Source: CBDUZS01 sp965371785 (lineage in GTDB: Bacteria; Fermentibacterota; Fermentibacteria; Fermentibacterales; JCC-6). Taken from it: a DNA stretch of 44,556 nt. How positions within the stretch are numbered: position 1 is the first letter of the stretch; each line of letters opens with the position of its first letter. The stretch lies in assembly GCA_965371785.1 (NCBI GenBank), contig CBDUZS010000016.1, positions 1 through 44,556 on the forward strand, given 5' to 3'. Position numbers and translations under genes: made by a program. This document shows, in pieces, positions 15,975 through 23,745 of the stretch. The notes under the pieces were generated by a model, which searched no databases, was not told the origin of the DNA, and saw only the letters and a list, made by a program, of their open reading frames with translations.

Positions 15975-16981
15975 GCGCTAAGCCCTCGATATCGGTAGTG
16001 ATTCCATTTCGTGATGCAGCGCCCTGGATCAACGAAGCACTCGGCTCGATAGCCGTGCAGACGCTGCAGGATTTCGAAGTCGTGCTCGTGGATGATAATT
16101 CCGCGGATGGCTCTGCTGAAATATGTTCCAGGTGGTGCCGCGCAGATCACCGCTTCAGGCTCGAGAGTTCTGCCGGCAGAGGGCTCGTAGATGCCCTTAA
16201 TACCGGTCTCGAACTGTCCGCGGGAAAGTGGATTGCCAGGTTCGACGCCGATGATGTCTCCATGCCCGACAGACTTGCAGAGCAGATCCTGCTTGCCGAG
16301 AAACTCGGCAGCCGGAGTGTGATATCCTGCATGGTCAGGAGTTTCCCGGAGCAAGCCGTTAGTGACGGCTACCGGAACTACGAGAACTGGATCAACTCAC
16401 TGATCAGTCACGACGATATCGAGAAAGGGATCTTCATCGAGAGCCCGATCCCTCATCCCAGTGCATTCTTCTCCAGGGAAGAAGTGCTCAGGGAAGGAGG
16501 GTACCGTGATTCCGGTCTGCCGGAGGACTACGAGCTCTGGCTCAGGCTCTGGTCGAGGGGGTTCAGATTCGAGCGGGTCCCGGCGGTTCTCCTGGGCTGG
16601 CGGGAGCGGCGGGACAGACTCTCCCGCGTGAGCCCGGTGTATGCTCTGACCCGCTTCTACAAGCTCAAGGCCGAGTATCTCAGGCACGCTCCGGCAGCAG
16701 CCGAAGGGAAGCTGCTGGTAGCGGGAACGGGTCAGTCCGCCAGAAGACTGTCCGGTTGCCTTCTCGATGAAGGTTTTGAGATTGTCGCCTACATGGACCC
16801 CGCTCCCGGCAAGGGAAGGGAACTCAGGGGAATTCCGGTTATCGGTCCGAATGAACTAGAGCGATATCCGGATACAGTGGTTGTTGTTGCGTCGAGAGCC
16901 CCGGGAGCGAGATCTGAAATAGTTCGTTTCCTCGAATCCACGGGAAGGACCAACTGGAAGGATTTTATCGTGTGTGCCTGA
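15971..16981 (+). CDS. Glycosyltransferase family 2 with C-terminal Rossmann-like domain
   Basis: A 336-residue protein, ATGA-overlapped with the thioredoxin gene. The GT-A domain occupies about 1-230. It begins with SISVVIPFRDAAPWINEAL, has the nucleotide-binding VLVDDNSADGS, the metal site RFDADDVSMPDRL (DxD) and the late catalytic-type LPEDYELWLRLW. Residues about 240-336 are a separate Rossmann-type domain (KLLVAGTGQSARRLSG, then IVAYMDPAPGKG) like the nucleotide-binding piece of sugar O-acyltransferase or PglD-like proteins. Its role with the redox operon is unclear; it may be there only by gene order. A GT with such a tail probably acts on cell-surface glycans. Confidence 0.85.
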   Translation: MSAKPSISVVIPFRDAAPWINEALGSIAVQTLQDFEVVLVDDNSADGSAEICSRWCRADHRFRLESSAGRGLVDALNTGLELSAGKWIARFDADDVSMPDRLAEQILLAEKLGSRSVISCMVRSFPEQAVSDGYRNYENWINSLISHDDIEKGIFIESPIPHPSAFFSREEVLREGGYRDSGLPEDYELWLRLWSRGFRFERVPAVLLGWRERRDRLSRVSPVYALTRFYKLKAEYLRHAPAAAEGKLLVAGTGQSARRLSGCLLDEGFEIVAYMDPAPGKGRELRGIPVIGPNELERYPDTVVVVASRAPGARSEIVRFLESTGRTNWKDFIVCA

Positions 16982-17002
16982 GGCTCCTGTGGCCGCACGG
17001 TC

Positions 17003-17032
17003 TTTACATTTTCCATTTTACTGAGATATTAT
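17003..17032 (+). promoter_or_regulatory. Probable sigma70-type promoter of the partner-switching operon
   Basis: TTTACA (17003-17008) and TATTAT (17027-17032) are spaced 18 bp apart in an A/T-rich gap after the GT2 stop and 55 bp before the STAS gene start. Confidence 0.5.
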
Positions 17033-17086
17033 CTTTGATGAAGGTTGGCTGGTTTACTCACAATACTTCCCTTCAGGAGGTGTACT

Positions 17087-17425
17087 TTGAAGATCCACGA
17101 GCACACGGTTGATGATGTCCAGATAATACGGCTGAGCGGCAAGGTGATCAGCGGTCCCGATCTCGTCGAGCTCAAGACTTCGTTCCAGAACGCTGTCAAC
17201 CATGACAGGCTGAAGGTTCTTGTCGATCTCGGAAGTGTCAGCTGGATGGACAGTTCGGGTCTCGGTGTCATCGTTTCCGGTCACACCACCCTCAGCAGAG
17301 CAGGTGGCAAGATGAAGATACTCAACGCCACGAAGAAGATTCACGAACTCTTCATCATTACAAAGCTCATTACCGTATTCGATACCTACACCAATGAAAA
17401 AGAAGCTCTGACGAGCTTCGAATAG
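17087..17425 (+). CDS. STAS-domain anti-sigma factor antagonist
   Basis: A 112-residue protein of SpoIIAA/RsbV type, starting with TTG behind AGGAGGTG (17077-17084). Signature parts are the LSGKVISG strand and VSWMDSSGLGVIVSG with the phosphorylatable serine pair (Ser56-Ser57). In partner switching a HATPase kinase phosphorylates this serine and a PP2C-type phosphatase removes the phosphate. Both enzymes are encoded directly downstream, at 17433 and 17865. It is a soluble regulator; the final target (sigma factor or other) is not in the window. Confidence 0.93.
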   Translation: MKIHEHTVDDVQIIRLSGKVISGPDLVELKTSFQNAVNHDRLKVLVDLGSVSWMDSSGLGVIVSGHTTLSRAGGKMKILNATKKIHELFIITKLITVFDTYTNEKEALTSFE

Positions 17426-17432
17426 GTCTTTC

Positions 17433-17846
17433 GTGAAAGCTATTCAACTCAGGATTCCAAGCAGCATGGAGTTTCTCGAACCTGTTCAGGTCTTCATCGA
17501 AAGGATTGGTGTGATTGCCGGCGTCGAAGAAGATGAGCTGACATCATTGTCCATTTCCGTGCTCGAGCTGGTGAAGAACGGCATGGAGCACGGCAATTGC
17601 ATGGATCCTGAGAAGAGCATAACGATCATCACGGAAATTCTTCCCGGAAGGCTGCAGTTCCAGATTGTGGACTGCGGTGCCTGGAAAGCGGATCAGACCA
17701 TCGGCTACAAACCGGGAGAGGGTGAGGAACTCTTTTCCGACAGGGGCAGAGGTGTGCTGATCGCAAAGAACCTTGCAAAGTGGGTCGAATTCGATCTGAC
17801 CGATGACGGACACACAAGGGCAACCCTGATCTGGCCACTCACCTGA
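17433..17846 (+). CDS. Anti-sigma regulatory factor, HATPase_c serine kinase (RsbW/SpoIIAB-like)
   Basis: A 137-residue single GHKL ATPase domain. The N box is visible as VLELVKNGMEHGN, G1-like DCGAW, and the G2 region as DRGRGVLIAKNLA. A final beta strand (TRATLIWPL) follows. Length and layout match anti-sigma kinases that phosphorylate STAS antagonists. GTG start 7 nt after the STAS stop; an 18-nt gap leads to the phosphatase fusion. No sigma factor gene is nearby, so its bound partner may be a distant sigma factor or a non-sigma target. Confidence 0.92.
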   Translation: MKAIQLRIPSSMEFLEPVQVFIERIGVIAGVEEDELTSLSISVLELVKNGMEHGNCMDPEKSITIITEILPGRLQFQIVDCGAWKADQTIGYKPGEGEELFSDRGRGVLIAKNLAKWVEFDLTDDGHTRATLIWPLT

Positions 17847-17864
17847 TCGGGTGAGAAAGGGCAG

Positions 17865-20800
17865 TTGGACAGACTCAGACTTCTAGTCGCTCAGGAGGAG
17901 CGCAGGTTCCAGGGCGGCATCGATATCCTTCTGCGCAGTTCCGCGGAACGACTCAAGCCTCCTTCCTGGGCAAGCAGTATCGTCTGCGTCGACTCCCTGG
18001 ACGATTCCCCTGACAGCGTTCTCCTCGTATTGAACGGCATTCCTTCCTCACGGATCAGAAACATTTTCTTCGATGCCTTCAGGAGAGCCATTCCCTGCGC
18101 GGCCCTCTCATACGGTGAAATTACCGGAACGGAACCTGTTGTAGCCAAGTTGAACGGCTGGGGCCGATTATGGTCTTTCGACACCGGCAGTACTGCACGA
18201 GAGCTGCTGTTCGGGAAGGTCCAGGACTGGATAGCGACTCTCGACAGAGACAGCTTTCCTTTTCCATCGGGCAGAGAGCTCCTGGATGAATGGGGAACCC
18301 CTTCGGGTGAAACACTCGATGATCAGATACTGGCAAGGGCGGAGGAAATACTTGATTCGAGAGGCTTTGTCTGCCTGAGTGGATCTCTGGGCGCGGGGAA
18401 AACCACCCTTTCCCGGCACCTTCTCAATCGATCGAGCCTGGATGGACTCAAGCCCGTAGAGCACATCAGCCCCGATCTCGATGGTGCACTCGTCGAGTCG
18501 ATTCTGAAGGGACCCGAGGATTGTGCTCTGCTGTTCGATATCGACACGATGAGGAGAACGGCACCCCTGTACCCGCTCGATCTGTGGATGGTTGCACTCT
18601 CACAGCTCATAAGAGCCACCGAGAAGAGAAGGTGTCTCATCCTGGCCTCTTCCTCTCCTCGAATGGCAGGTGTGTTCGATCTTTTCAGCGAAGCCCACAT
18701 CAGGCTGCCGGAACCGGCTGAGTCAAGGAGCTGGAGGCTCGAGCAGGGAGAGCGGGCGTTGAATCGTTTCCTGACCATGGACGATATTGCAAAAGCCGAG
18801 ATGATTCTGCTTGCGATGTTCGAGCCTGTAGTACCGGAGGTGCTTTTCAAGGATACGCTCTTCAGCTTCTGGAGACGGCTTTTCATCATTATCCACCAGA
18901 GATTTCCCTCGAACGACGAACTCGAGGAACTCTATTCGAATAGCCATGCAGCCACCGGCGCGAAACCTTTCAGAAGGCTGAGTATCAGGGGAGAGACCCG
19001 TATCGTTGCCGGCGATACCGTGATGATGGCCAGCATAGACAATGTCATAAGGGAACTTCTCCGACAGAGCAGTCCGCTCGTGAGGATTCTGTGTGATACC
19101 CTGCTGACGAGTATCGATCCCATCGTCAGAAAGGCAGGATACACCCTTTTCTTCTTCTACGAGCTCCTTCAACCCGAGGAGAAAGCCAGTCTGCTCTATT
19201 CGATCTCTCGTGAAGAGAAATACGAGGACCTTGTCGATCCGTTCTCGATGCTTCTCAGACGTGAAGAGATAGTGGATGAAGCCGGTTTGAGCCTGTGCAA
19301 AAACGTCATTGAAACAGGCACTCAGCAGGCAAGGAGAGCCATAGCTTTCGGTCTCGGAACGCCCTGGGTACGCAGAAACGAAAAGATGAAGCCGCTTCTC
19401 GAGGGGACGATTTCGAGCAGCGATCCGATCGTGAGGGCGGAGTTCATGAGGAGCCTGGACACCTGGAGGGTGAGCGACGATCCGGGAGGTTACTATCGAC
19501 GACTCATGCGCGATGAAGGTTCAGAAGTCCGTGCCAGGCTGCTTTACCACCTTGGCAGCCGCTTTCCGGATATCGACGCGAGCGAGCTGGATGTGCTCAG
19601 CAACGAACTCGAAAACGGAGACGATGTCATCCTGACGAACCTTGCTTCGGGTCTTCTGAACAGACGACCGGTGGAATTCGTAGAGGAGTTCACGGATCTG
19701 CTCCGGATGCTCATGGACAGACTATCTGGCGGCGGAAAAGCCATGTTGGCCAAGAATATAGGAGGTAGGCTCAGATATTTCAGCCCGGATATCCGGGCAT
19801 CACTCATCTCCGGTATACGAACCGAGGACGAATTCAACGTAACGCAGTGCCTTCTCATGAACTACAGATGGCTGGAATGGTCCGAGCTCGAGAAGCTCTG
19901 GTCGATGATCATGGAGCGTACACCGGTCGATCTGGAATATGCCAGCATGGTCCTCCGCTATTTCTCGGTCCTCGAGGAAAGGGAGAAAAGGCTGCTCATC
20001 AACATCGTGCTCACCTTCGAGTCGTTCGGAGGGAGAGAAGCACTTGCGCAGTTACTCGCATCCGGAAGAAAGGATCTTGCCGCGGCTTCCCTCGAGGTTG
20101 TCTCCGAGATCGTCGAAAAGGGCTCAGTGGATCAGAAGGCCAGGCTGCCATGGTTCGTTCTATGGAACCGCAAGTCTTTTGATGGAAAAGAATCAGACGT
20201 TCTGCGAACGCTCACGACCGAACGCAATCCGGCGATCAGGAGTGCAGTTGCTTCGTCGATTCGCCGTCTCGGTTACGGGGACGCTGCCTGCAGGAGCATC
20301 CTGCAAGAGCTGGCATCAGATCCGGAGAGAGCCGTCAGAGCTGCGGCTGGTGAAGCTCTCGGAGAACTGAGCGTTGACGATTCCTCCGAACGTGAATCCG
20401 AGGAATGCCTCGAGAAACTTCTCGGAGATGACGATCCTTTCGTCAGAATCAGAACACTGGCAGGATTTGCGCGAGCCGTCGGTATACCGGATGAAACGAA
20501 AGCGCATGCAATAGTACGGGCACTCGAAGACGAGGATGCAGCCGTCAGGAGAGGTGCTCTCTTCTCTCTCGATTTCAACATCGATATCTGCTCCTCCGGT
20601 GGTGTCGACACAGCCCTGGGAAACATTCTTGTGGACCCGAACGAGGAAGTTCGACTCGAGGCGATCAGACTGGTGACTTCGTGTCCTGAACTGATCTCTT
20701 CTGAAAACCTGAGGAAAAGACTTCCCGATCTATTTCTGGACAGGCTAACTGCCGGTGCAGCCATTGCCGATGAACTCAATACCGCGAGACAGATTCAACT

Positions 20801-21485
20801 CGATCTTCTTCCGGACAGGCCGCCTGTGCTCGATGAATACGACATCGAGGTCTTCTACCGCCCCGCGCGCGAGGTCGGCGGAGACTACTACGATTTCTTC
20901 TCACTTCCGAACAGCAATACGGGGCTTGCAATCGCCGATGTCATGGGCAAGGGCATTCCTGCGGCCTTGACCATGGCCGGGCTCAAGGGGAACATGGGTG
21001 CGTACATAAGCAGTCTCTTCTCCATCAGCGAGATAGTGGGCAAGGTCAATGAATCGGTAGCCGCCGCAGGTGAAGGTTCTGCTCTGGTCGGTCTCTTCTA
21101 CGGTGTGATCAACTCCTCGACAGGTGAGATTACCTACGTGAATGCGGGACACAATCCACCTCTGCTGTTCAAGAGGGAGGGTGCGGTCATTCAGCTGGAC
21201 ACGGGGGGACTTCTGCTGGGTTTTTCCGCCGGTTCGCGGTACGAATTCGGCATTGAGATAATCGAAACGGGTGATGTTCTCGTTCTCTACACCGACGGCA
21301 TTACCGAAGTCATGGATGCTTCCGAAAAGGAATTCGGGCTCGAAGGTCTCTGTGATGTTGTTGGCAGTGCTAAAGATTTGTCCTCCAGACAGATAACATC
21401 AGACATCCTGTCGGCGATCAGAGATTTCGGTTCCGGCGCTCCACAGTCTGACGATCAGACCCTGGTCGTTCTCAAGCACAGGTAA
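17865..21485 (+). CDS. STAND-like ATPase / HEAT-repeat / SpoIIE phosphatase fusion
   Basis: A 1206-residue protein with TTG start behind GAGAAAGG. Residues 1-130 form a small alpha/beta domain I do not recognise (LLVLNGIPSSRIRNIFFDAF). Residues about 150-330 are a P-loop ATPase with Walker A GSLGAGKTT (Lys179), Walker B ALLFDIDT (Asp225/Asp227) and a sensor-like LILASSS, in the style of STAND NTPases. Residues about 420-960 are helical pairs with repeated EVRLEAIRLV- and AVRRGALFSL-like motifs, typical of HEAT repeats. The last 240 residues are a complete RsbU/SpoIIE PP2C phosphatase: GGDYYDF (Asp1007), IADVMGKG, YVNAGHNPPLL, LYTDGITE and SDDQTLVVL. The expected job is to dephosphorylate the STAS protein when the ATPase/HEAT part is triggered. 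The trigger is unknown. Confidence 0.85.
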   Translation: MDRLRLLVAQEERRFQGGIDILLRSSAERLKPPSWASSIVCVDSLDDSPDSVLLVLNGIPSSRIRNIFFDAFRRAIPCAALSYGEITGTEPVVAKLNGWGRLWSFDTGSTARELLFGKVQDWIATLDRDSFPFPSGRELLDEWGTPSGETLDDQILARAEEILDSRGFVCLSGSLGAGKTTLSRHLLNRSSLDGLKPVEHISPDLDGALVESILKGPEDCALLFDIDTMRRTAPLYPLDLWMVALSQLIRATEKRRCLILASSSPRMAGVFDLFSEAHIRLPEPAESRSWRLEQGERALNRFLTMDDIAKAEMILLAMFEPVVPEVLFKDTLFSFWRRLFIIIHQRFPSNDELEELYSNSHAATGAKPFRRLSIRGETRIVAGDTVMMASIDNVIRELLRQSSPLVRILCDTLLTSIDPIVRKAGYTLFFFYELLQPEEKASLLYSISREEKYEDLVDPFSMLLRREEIVDEAGLSLCKNVIETGTQQARRAIAFGLGTPWVRRNEKMKPLLEGTISSSDPIVRAEFMRSLDTWRVSDDPGGYYRRLMRDEGSEVRARLLYHLGSRFPDIDASELDVLSNELENGDDVILTNLASGLLNRRPVEFVEEFTDLLRMLMDRLSGGGKAMLAKNIGGRLRYFSPDIRASLISGIRTEDEFNVTQCLLMNYRWLEWSELEKLWSMIMERTPVDLEYASMVLRYFSVLEEREKRLLINIVLTFESFGGREALAQLLASGRKDLAAASLEVVSEIVEKGSVDQKARLPWFVLWNRKSFDGKESDVLRTLTTERNPAIRSAVASSIRRLGYGDAACRSILQELASDPERAVRAAAGEALGELSVDDSSERESEECLEKLLGDDDPFVRIRTLAGFARAVGIPDETKAHAIVRALEDEDAAVRRGALFSLDFNIDICSSGGVDTALGNILVDPNEEVRLEAIRLVTSCPELISSENLRKRLPDLFLDRLTAGAAIADELNTARQIQLDLLPDRPPVLDEYDIEVFYRPAREVGGDYYDFFSLPNSNTGLAIADVMGKGIPAALTMAGLKGNMGAYISSLFSISEIVGKVNESVAAAGEGSALVGLFYGVINSSTGEITYVNAGHNPPLLFKREGAVIQLDTGGLLLGFSAGSRYEFGIEIIETGDVLVLYTDGITEVMDASEKEFGLEGLCDVVGSAKDLSSRQITSDILSAIRDFGSGAPQSDDQTLVVLKHR

Positions 21486-21508
21486 TGATTCCTCGTGGAT
21501 GCTGACTC

Positions 21509-22690
21509 ATGAAGTACGTCGGTCTCCTCCTGCACTTCTATCAACCCCCTACACAGGATCCCGATATCGTGAGGAAGATTCACTCGGAATGTTACCTCCC
21601 GCTCTTCCGTCTTCTACGGGACAGCGGTGTCAGGGTGACCGTGAACATCAACTACTCACTTACCGAGCAGCTTTCCGCACTGTCCCTCTCCGGGCTCGAA
21701 GTGATTTCGGAAGCGGAAGGCATCGAATTCTCGGACTCGGGAGCGTACCATCCGATCCTGCCGTTGCTCGAACCTTCCGAGACCGCAAGGCAGCTTGCTC
21801 TCAACTCAATGGGAAACAGGAAGCTGCTGGGATCGCACTTCGCCCCGACAGGTGTCTTTCCACCTGAAATGGCTTTCAGCCCCGAGCTTGCCCGATCCCT
21901 GCGGGAGATGGGCTATTCCTGGACGATAACCGATGATGTCCCGTTCATCTGGACCGGACAGGATACTCCTGCAACCTGGATTCCGCGATGCGAAGGTATT
22001 CAGGTATTTCTGAGGAGCAATTTCTGGAGCAATCTGATAAGCTTTCACGGAGACGATGGCCGTTCAACAGCCGAGGATCTTGTTAATGGTTTGACCGACT
22101 GGGCAGGTGAAGAAGATGCGTACATCGTGATCGCAATGGACGGTGAGACCTTCGGGCATCACAGAAAGGGAACCGTAGAGACATTCCTCGCTCCCTTCCT
22201 TGCCGAACTCACTTCTTCGCGAAGGGCAGAGCTTGTAAGACTGGGCGATCTCCCGTCTCTGTTTCCATCACGTGATACGGCAATCCCGAGCGGAAGCTGG
22301 TCTACAACTGGTGATGATCTGGATTCCGGTAATCCCTATCCGCTATGGATGCACAACGGTAATCCCGATCATACGGAGATGTGGAAACTGCTCCGGATTG
22401 TGCTAGCCAGGGCAAGAAGATGCGGCTCCGAGAGGGTTGCCCGAATGGCCGACAGGATGTTATACTCATGCCCGTTCTGGTGGGCTTCGAGCGACAGGAC
22501 AAGCCCTCTGCAGGTTCGCAGGGGCATCCGCTCGATTCTCAGAACCGCCTTTGCGGTTTTCGAGCATACAGGTGACAGCGCTTTCATTGACCGCGTCATG
22601 GCCATCACTGCCCGAATCGACGCCATGACCGGAGAGGACGACAAGGATGCCCAAGAAGGAAAGAACGTTTGCGGCCAAACTTGCCCATGA
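21509..22690 (+). CDS. Glycoside hydrolase family 57 protein
   Basis: A 393-residue GH57-type protein, 23 bp after the phosphatase. The N-terminal family motif is LLLHFYQPP. The nucleophile motif is GVFPPEMAFS (Glu120) and the acid motif AMDGETFGHH (Asp211). It is shorter than amylopullulanases or branching enzymes (usually 500 or more residues) and stops after the catalytic barrel and a short helical part. Family members act on alpha-glucans such as glycogen or maltodextrins, or are uncharacterised. Its last 44 nt overlap the zinc-ribbon gene. The final 20 residues (GEDDKDAQEGKNVCGQTCP) look unlike the rest and may only reflect that overlap. Confidence 0.87.
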   Translation: MKYVGLLLHFYQPPTQDPDIVRKIHSECYLPLFRLLRDSGVRVTVNINYSLTEQLSALSLSGLEVISEAEGIEFSDSGAYHPILPLLEPSETARQLALNSMGNRKLLGSHFAPTGVFPPEMAFSPELARSLREMGYSWTITDDVPFIWTGQDTPATWIPRCEGIQVFLRSNFWSNLISFHGDDGRSTAEDLVNGLTDWAGEEDAYIVIAMDGETFGHHRKGTVETFLAPFLAELTSSRRAELVRLGDLPSLFPSRDTAIPSGSWSTTGDDLDSGNPYPLWMHNGNPDHTEMWKLLRIVLARARRCGSERVARMADRMLYSCPFWWASSDRTSPLQVRRGIRSILRTAFAVFEHTGDSAFIDRVMAITARIDAMTGEDDKDAQEGKNVCGQTCP

Positions 22691-22847
22691 GGCAAGGAAG
22701 ATCCACAAGAAGACATGTAGTGTCTGTGGAAACGAGAAAATTTCCATCGTGCATTTCGCTTCCGTCTACAGCGACAAGGGAGTCTGGCGACCACAACGCC
22801 GCTGTGTCAGCGTCTGCGACTGCAACAGAAAGGAAATCTACGGCTGA
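22647..22847 (+). CDS. Small zinc-ribbon protein overlapping two neighbours
   Basis: A 66-residue frame with ATG at 22647, inside the end of the GH57 gene, and GGAGAGG/ACAAGG purines before it. It is rich in basic residues (MPKKERTFAAKLAHEARKI) and has cysteines arranged CSVCGNE and CVSVCDCN, consistent with one zinc site. This frame looks protein-like, whereas the third-frame extension of the nucleotidyltransferase through the same DNA (RQGRSTRR.. and AVSASATATERK) looks like noise. The function is unknown. The 66-codon frame ends in TGA immediately before the transferase core begins. Confidence 0.65.
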   Translation: MPKKERTFAAKLAHEARKIHKKTCSVCGNEKISIVHFASVYSDKGVWRPQRRCVSVCDCNRKEIYG

Positions 22848-23745
22848 AGCAGCTGTAGAACCGATCGAGGGGGGTCTCTTCCTGACTGCCGGTTACGGCA
22901 CGAGGGCAGACCCCCTTTCCGTAATAAGACCGAAAGCGCTGCTTCCCTGGGGTGAACAGACCGTAATGGGAAACCTGGTAAGCCAGGCTGCTGTAATTCC
23001 GATGCGCAGGTTGTGCGCAAACGCATCCCGATGTCAGAATCTGATCATGGATGAACTTCTGCGTTATGGCAGTGAGGACTCGATGAAAGAAGTGTTCTTC
23101 GAGGAGAGACCGCTCGGTGCGACCTCCACGGTATGCAGACTCGGCAGAGAAGGAGTCCGGGGAACCTGGATAGTAAGCAATACGGACATGGTTATCGACG
23201 CGCCCCTTCGAGCAATGCTTGAGTATCACAGGTCCTGTGAGGCACACTGGACCGTACTGGTCGGAGACATCCCGGCCGGAAAGGCGTATGGTGCTCTTCC
23301 GATAGATGATGAGGGAGCGTTTGGAACGAACAAAGGCCATGGACGACACTACCTCGGAATCAGTATTCTGGAACCCGAAGTATTCCGTATCGCGGTGGAA
23401 AGGCTGGAGAGTGGAAGCATGTTCGGGTCCCTTGCCCCTGCTTCGCGAAAAGGCGGCTTGAAGCTTAGGTCTTTCGAGCACAACGATGAATGGCTGGACA
23501 TGGGCTCACTCGAGTCGATTCGCACCAACATTCTTGGCAGAGGCTGCTTCGTACATCCTTTTGCTTCCGTTTCCAGCGGTGCCATTCTACGTGACGGTTA
23601 CTACATCGGCAGGAACAGTATCGTGGCTGAAGGAGCTCTCGTAATGAATTCCGTGATGCTGGAGTCATCTATACTCGCCAGGGGTGAACTGGTTGACCGC
23701 GTGCTCCCCTGGTACTGCAGACACCCGGAGGTTGAAGGTGACTGA
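22804..23745 (+). CDS. Sugar-1-phosphate nucleotidyltransferase (MurU/GlmU-N-like)
   Basis: The core begins with GGLFLTAGYGTR (22870 onwards), then RPKALLPWGEQTVMGN, the signature loop of NTP-transferases. WIVSNTDMVI holds the metal-binding Asp, and DEWLDMGSLESI is a typical later motif. A short left-handed-helix-like tail follows (GCFVHPFASVSSGAILRDGYYIG). It precedes a sugar kinase with an 8-nt overlap (GTGACTGA), as MurU does AmgK in peptidoglycan recycling. The start is unclear: no good start lies within 60 nt before the core, and GTG 22804 is the nearest candidate, within the zinc-ribbon gene. Fusion by frameshift to that gene is an alternative. The sugar substrate is not shown. Confidence 0.78.
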   Translation: MSASATATERKSTAEAAVEPIEGGLFLTAGYGTRADPLSVIRPKALLPWGEQTVMGNLVSQAAVIPMRRLCANASRCQNLIMDELLRYGSEDSMKEVFFEERPLGATSTVCRLGREGVRGTWIVSNTDMVIDAPLRAMLEYHRSCEAHWTVLVGDIPAGKAYGALPIDDEGAFGTNKGHGRHYLGISILEPEVFRIAVERLESGSMFGSLAPASRKGGLKLRSFEHNDEWLDMGSLESIRTNILGRGCFVHPFASVSSGAILRDGYYIGRNSIVAEGALVMNSVMLESSILARGELVDRVLPWYCRHPEVEGD

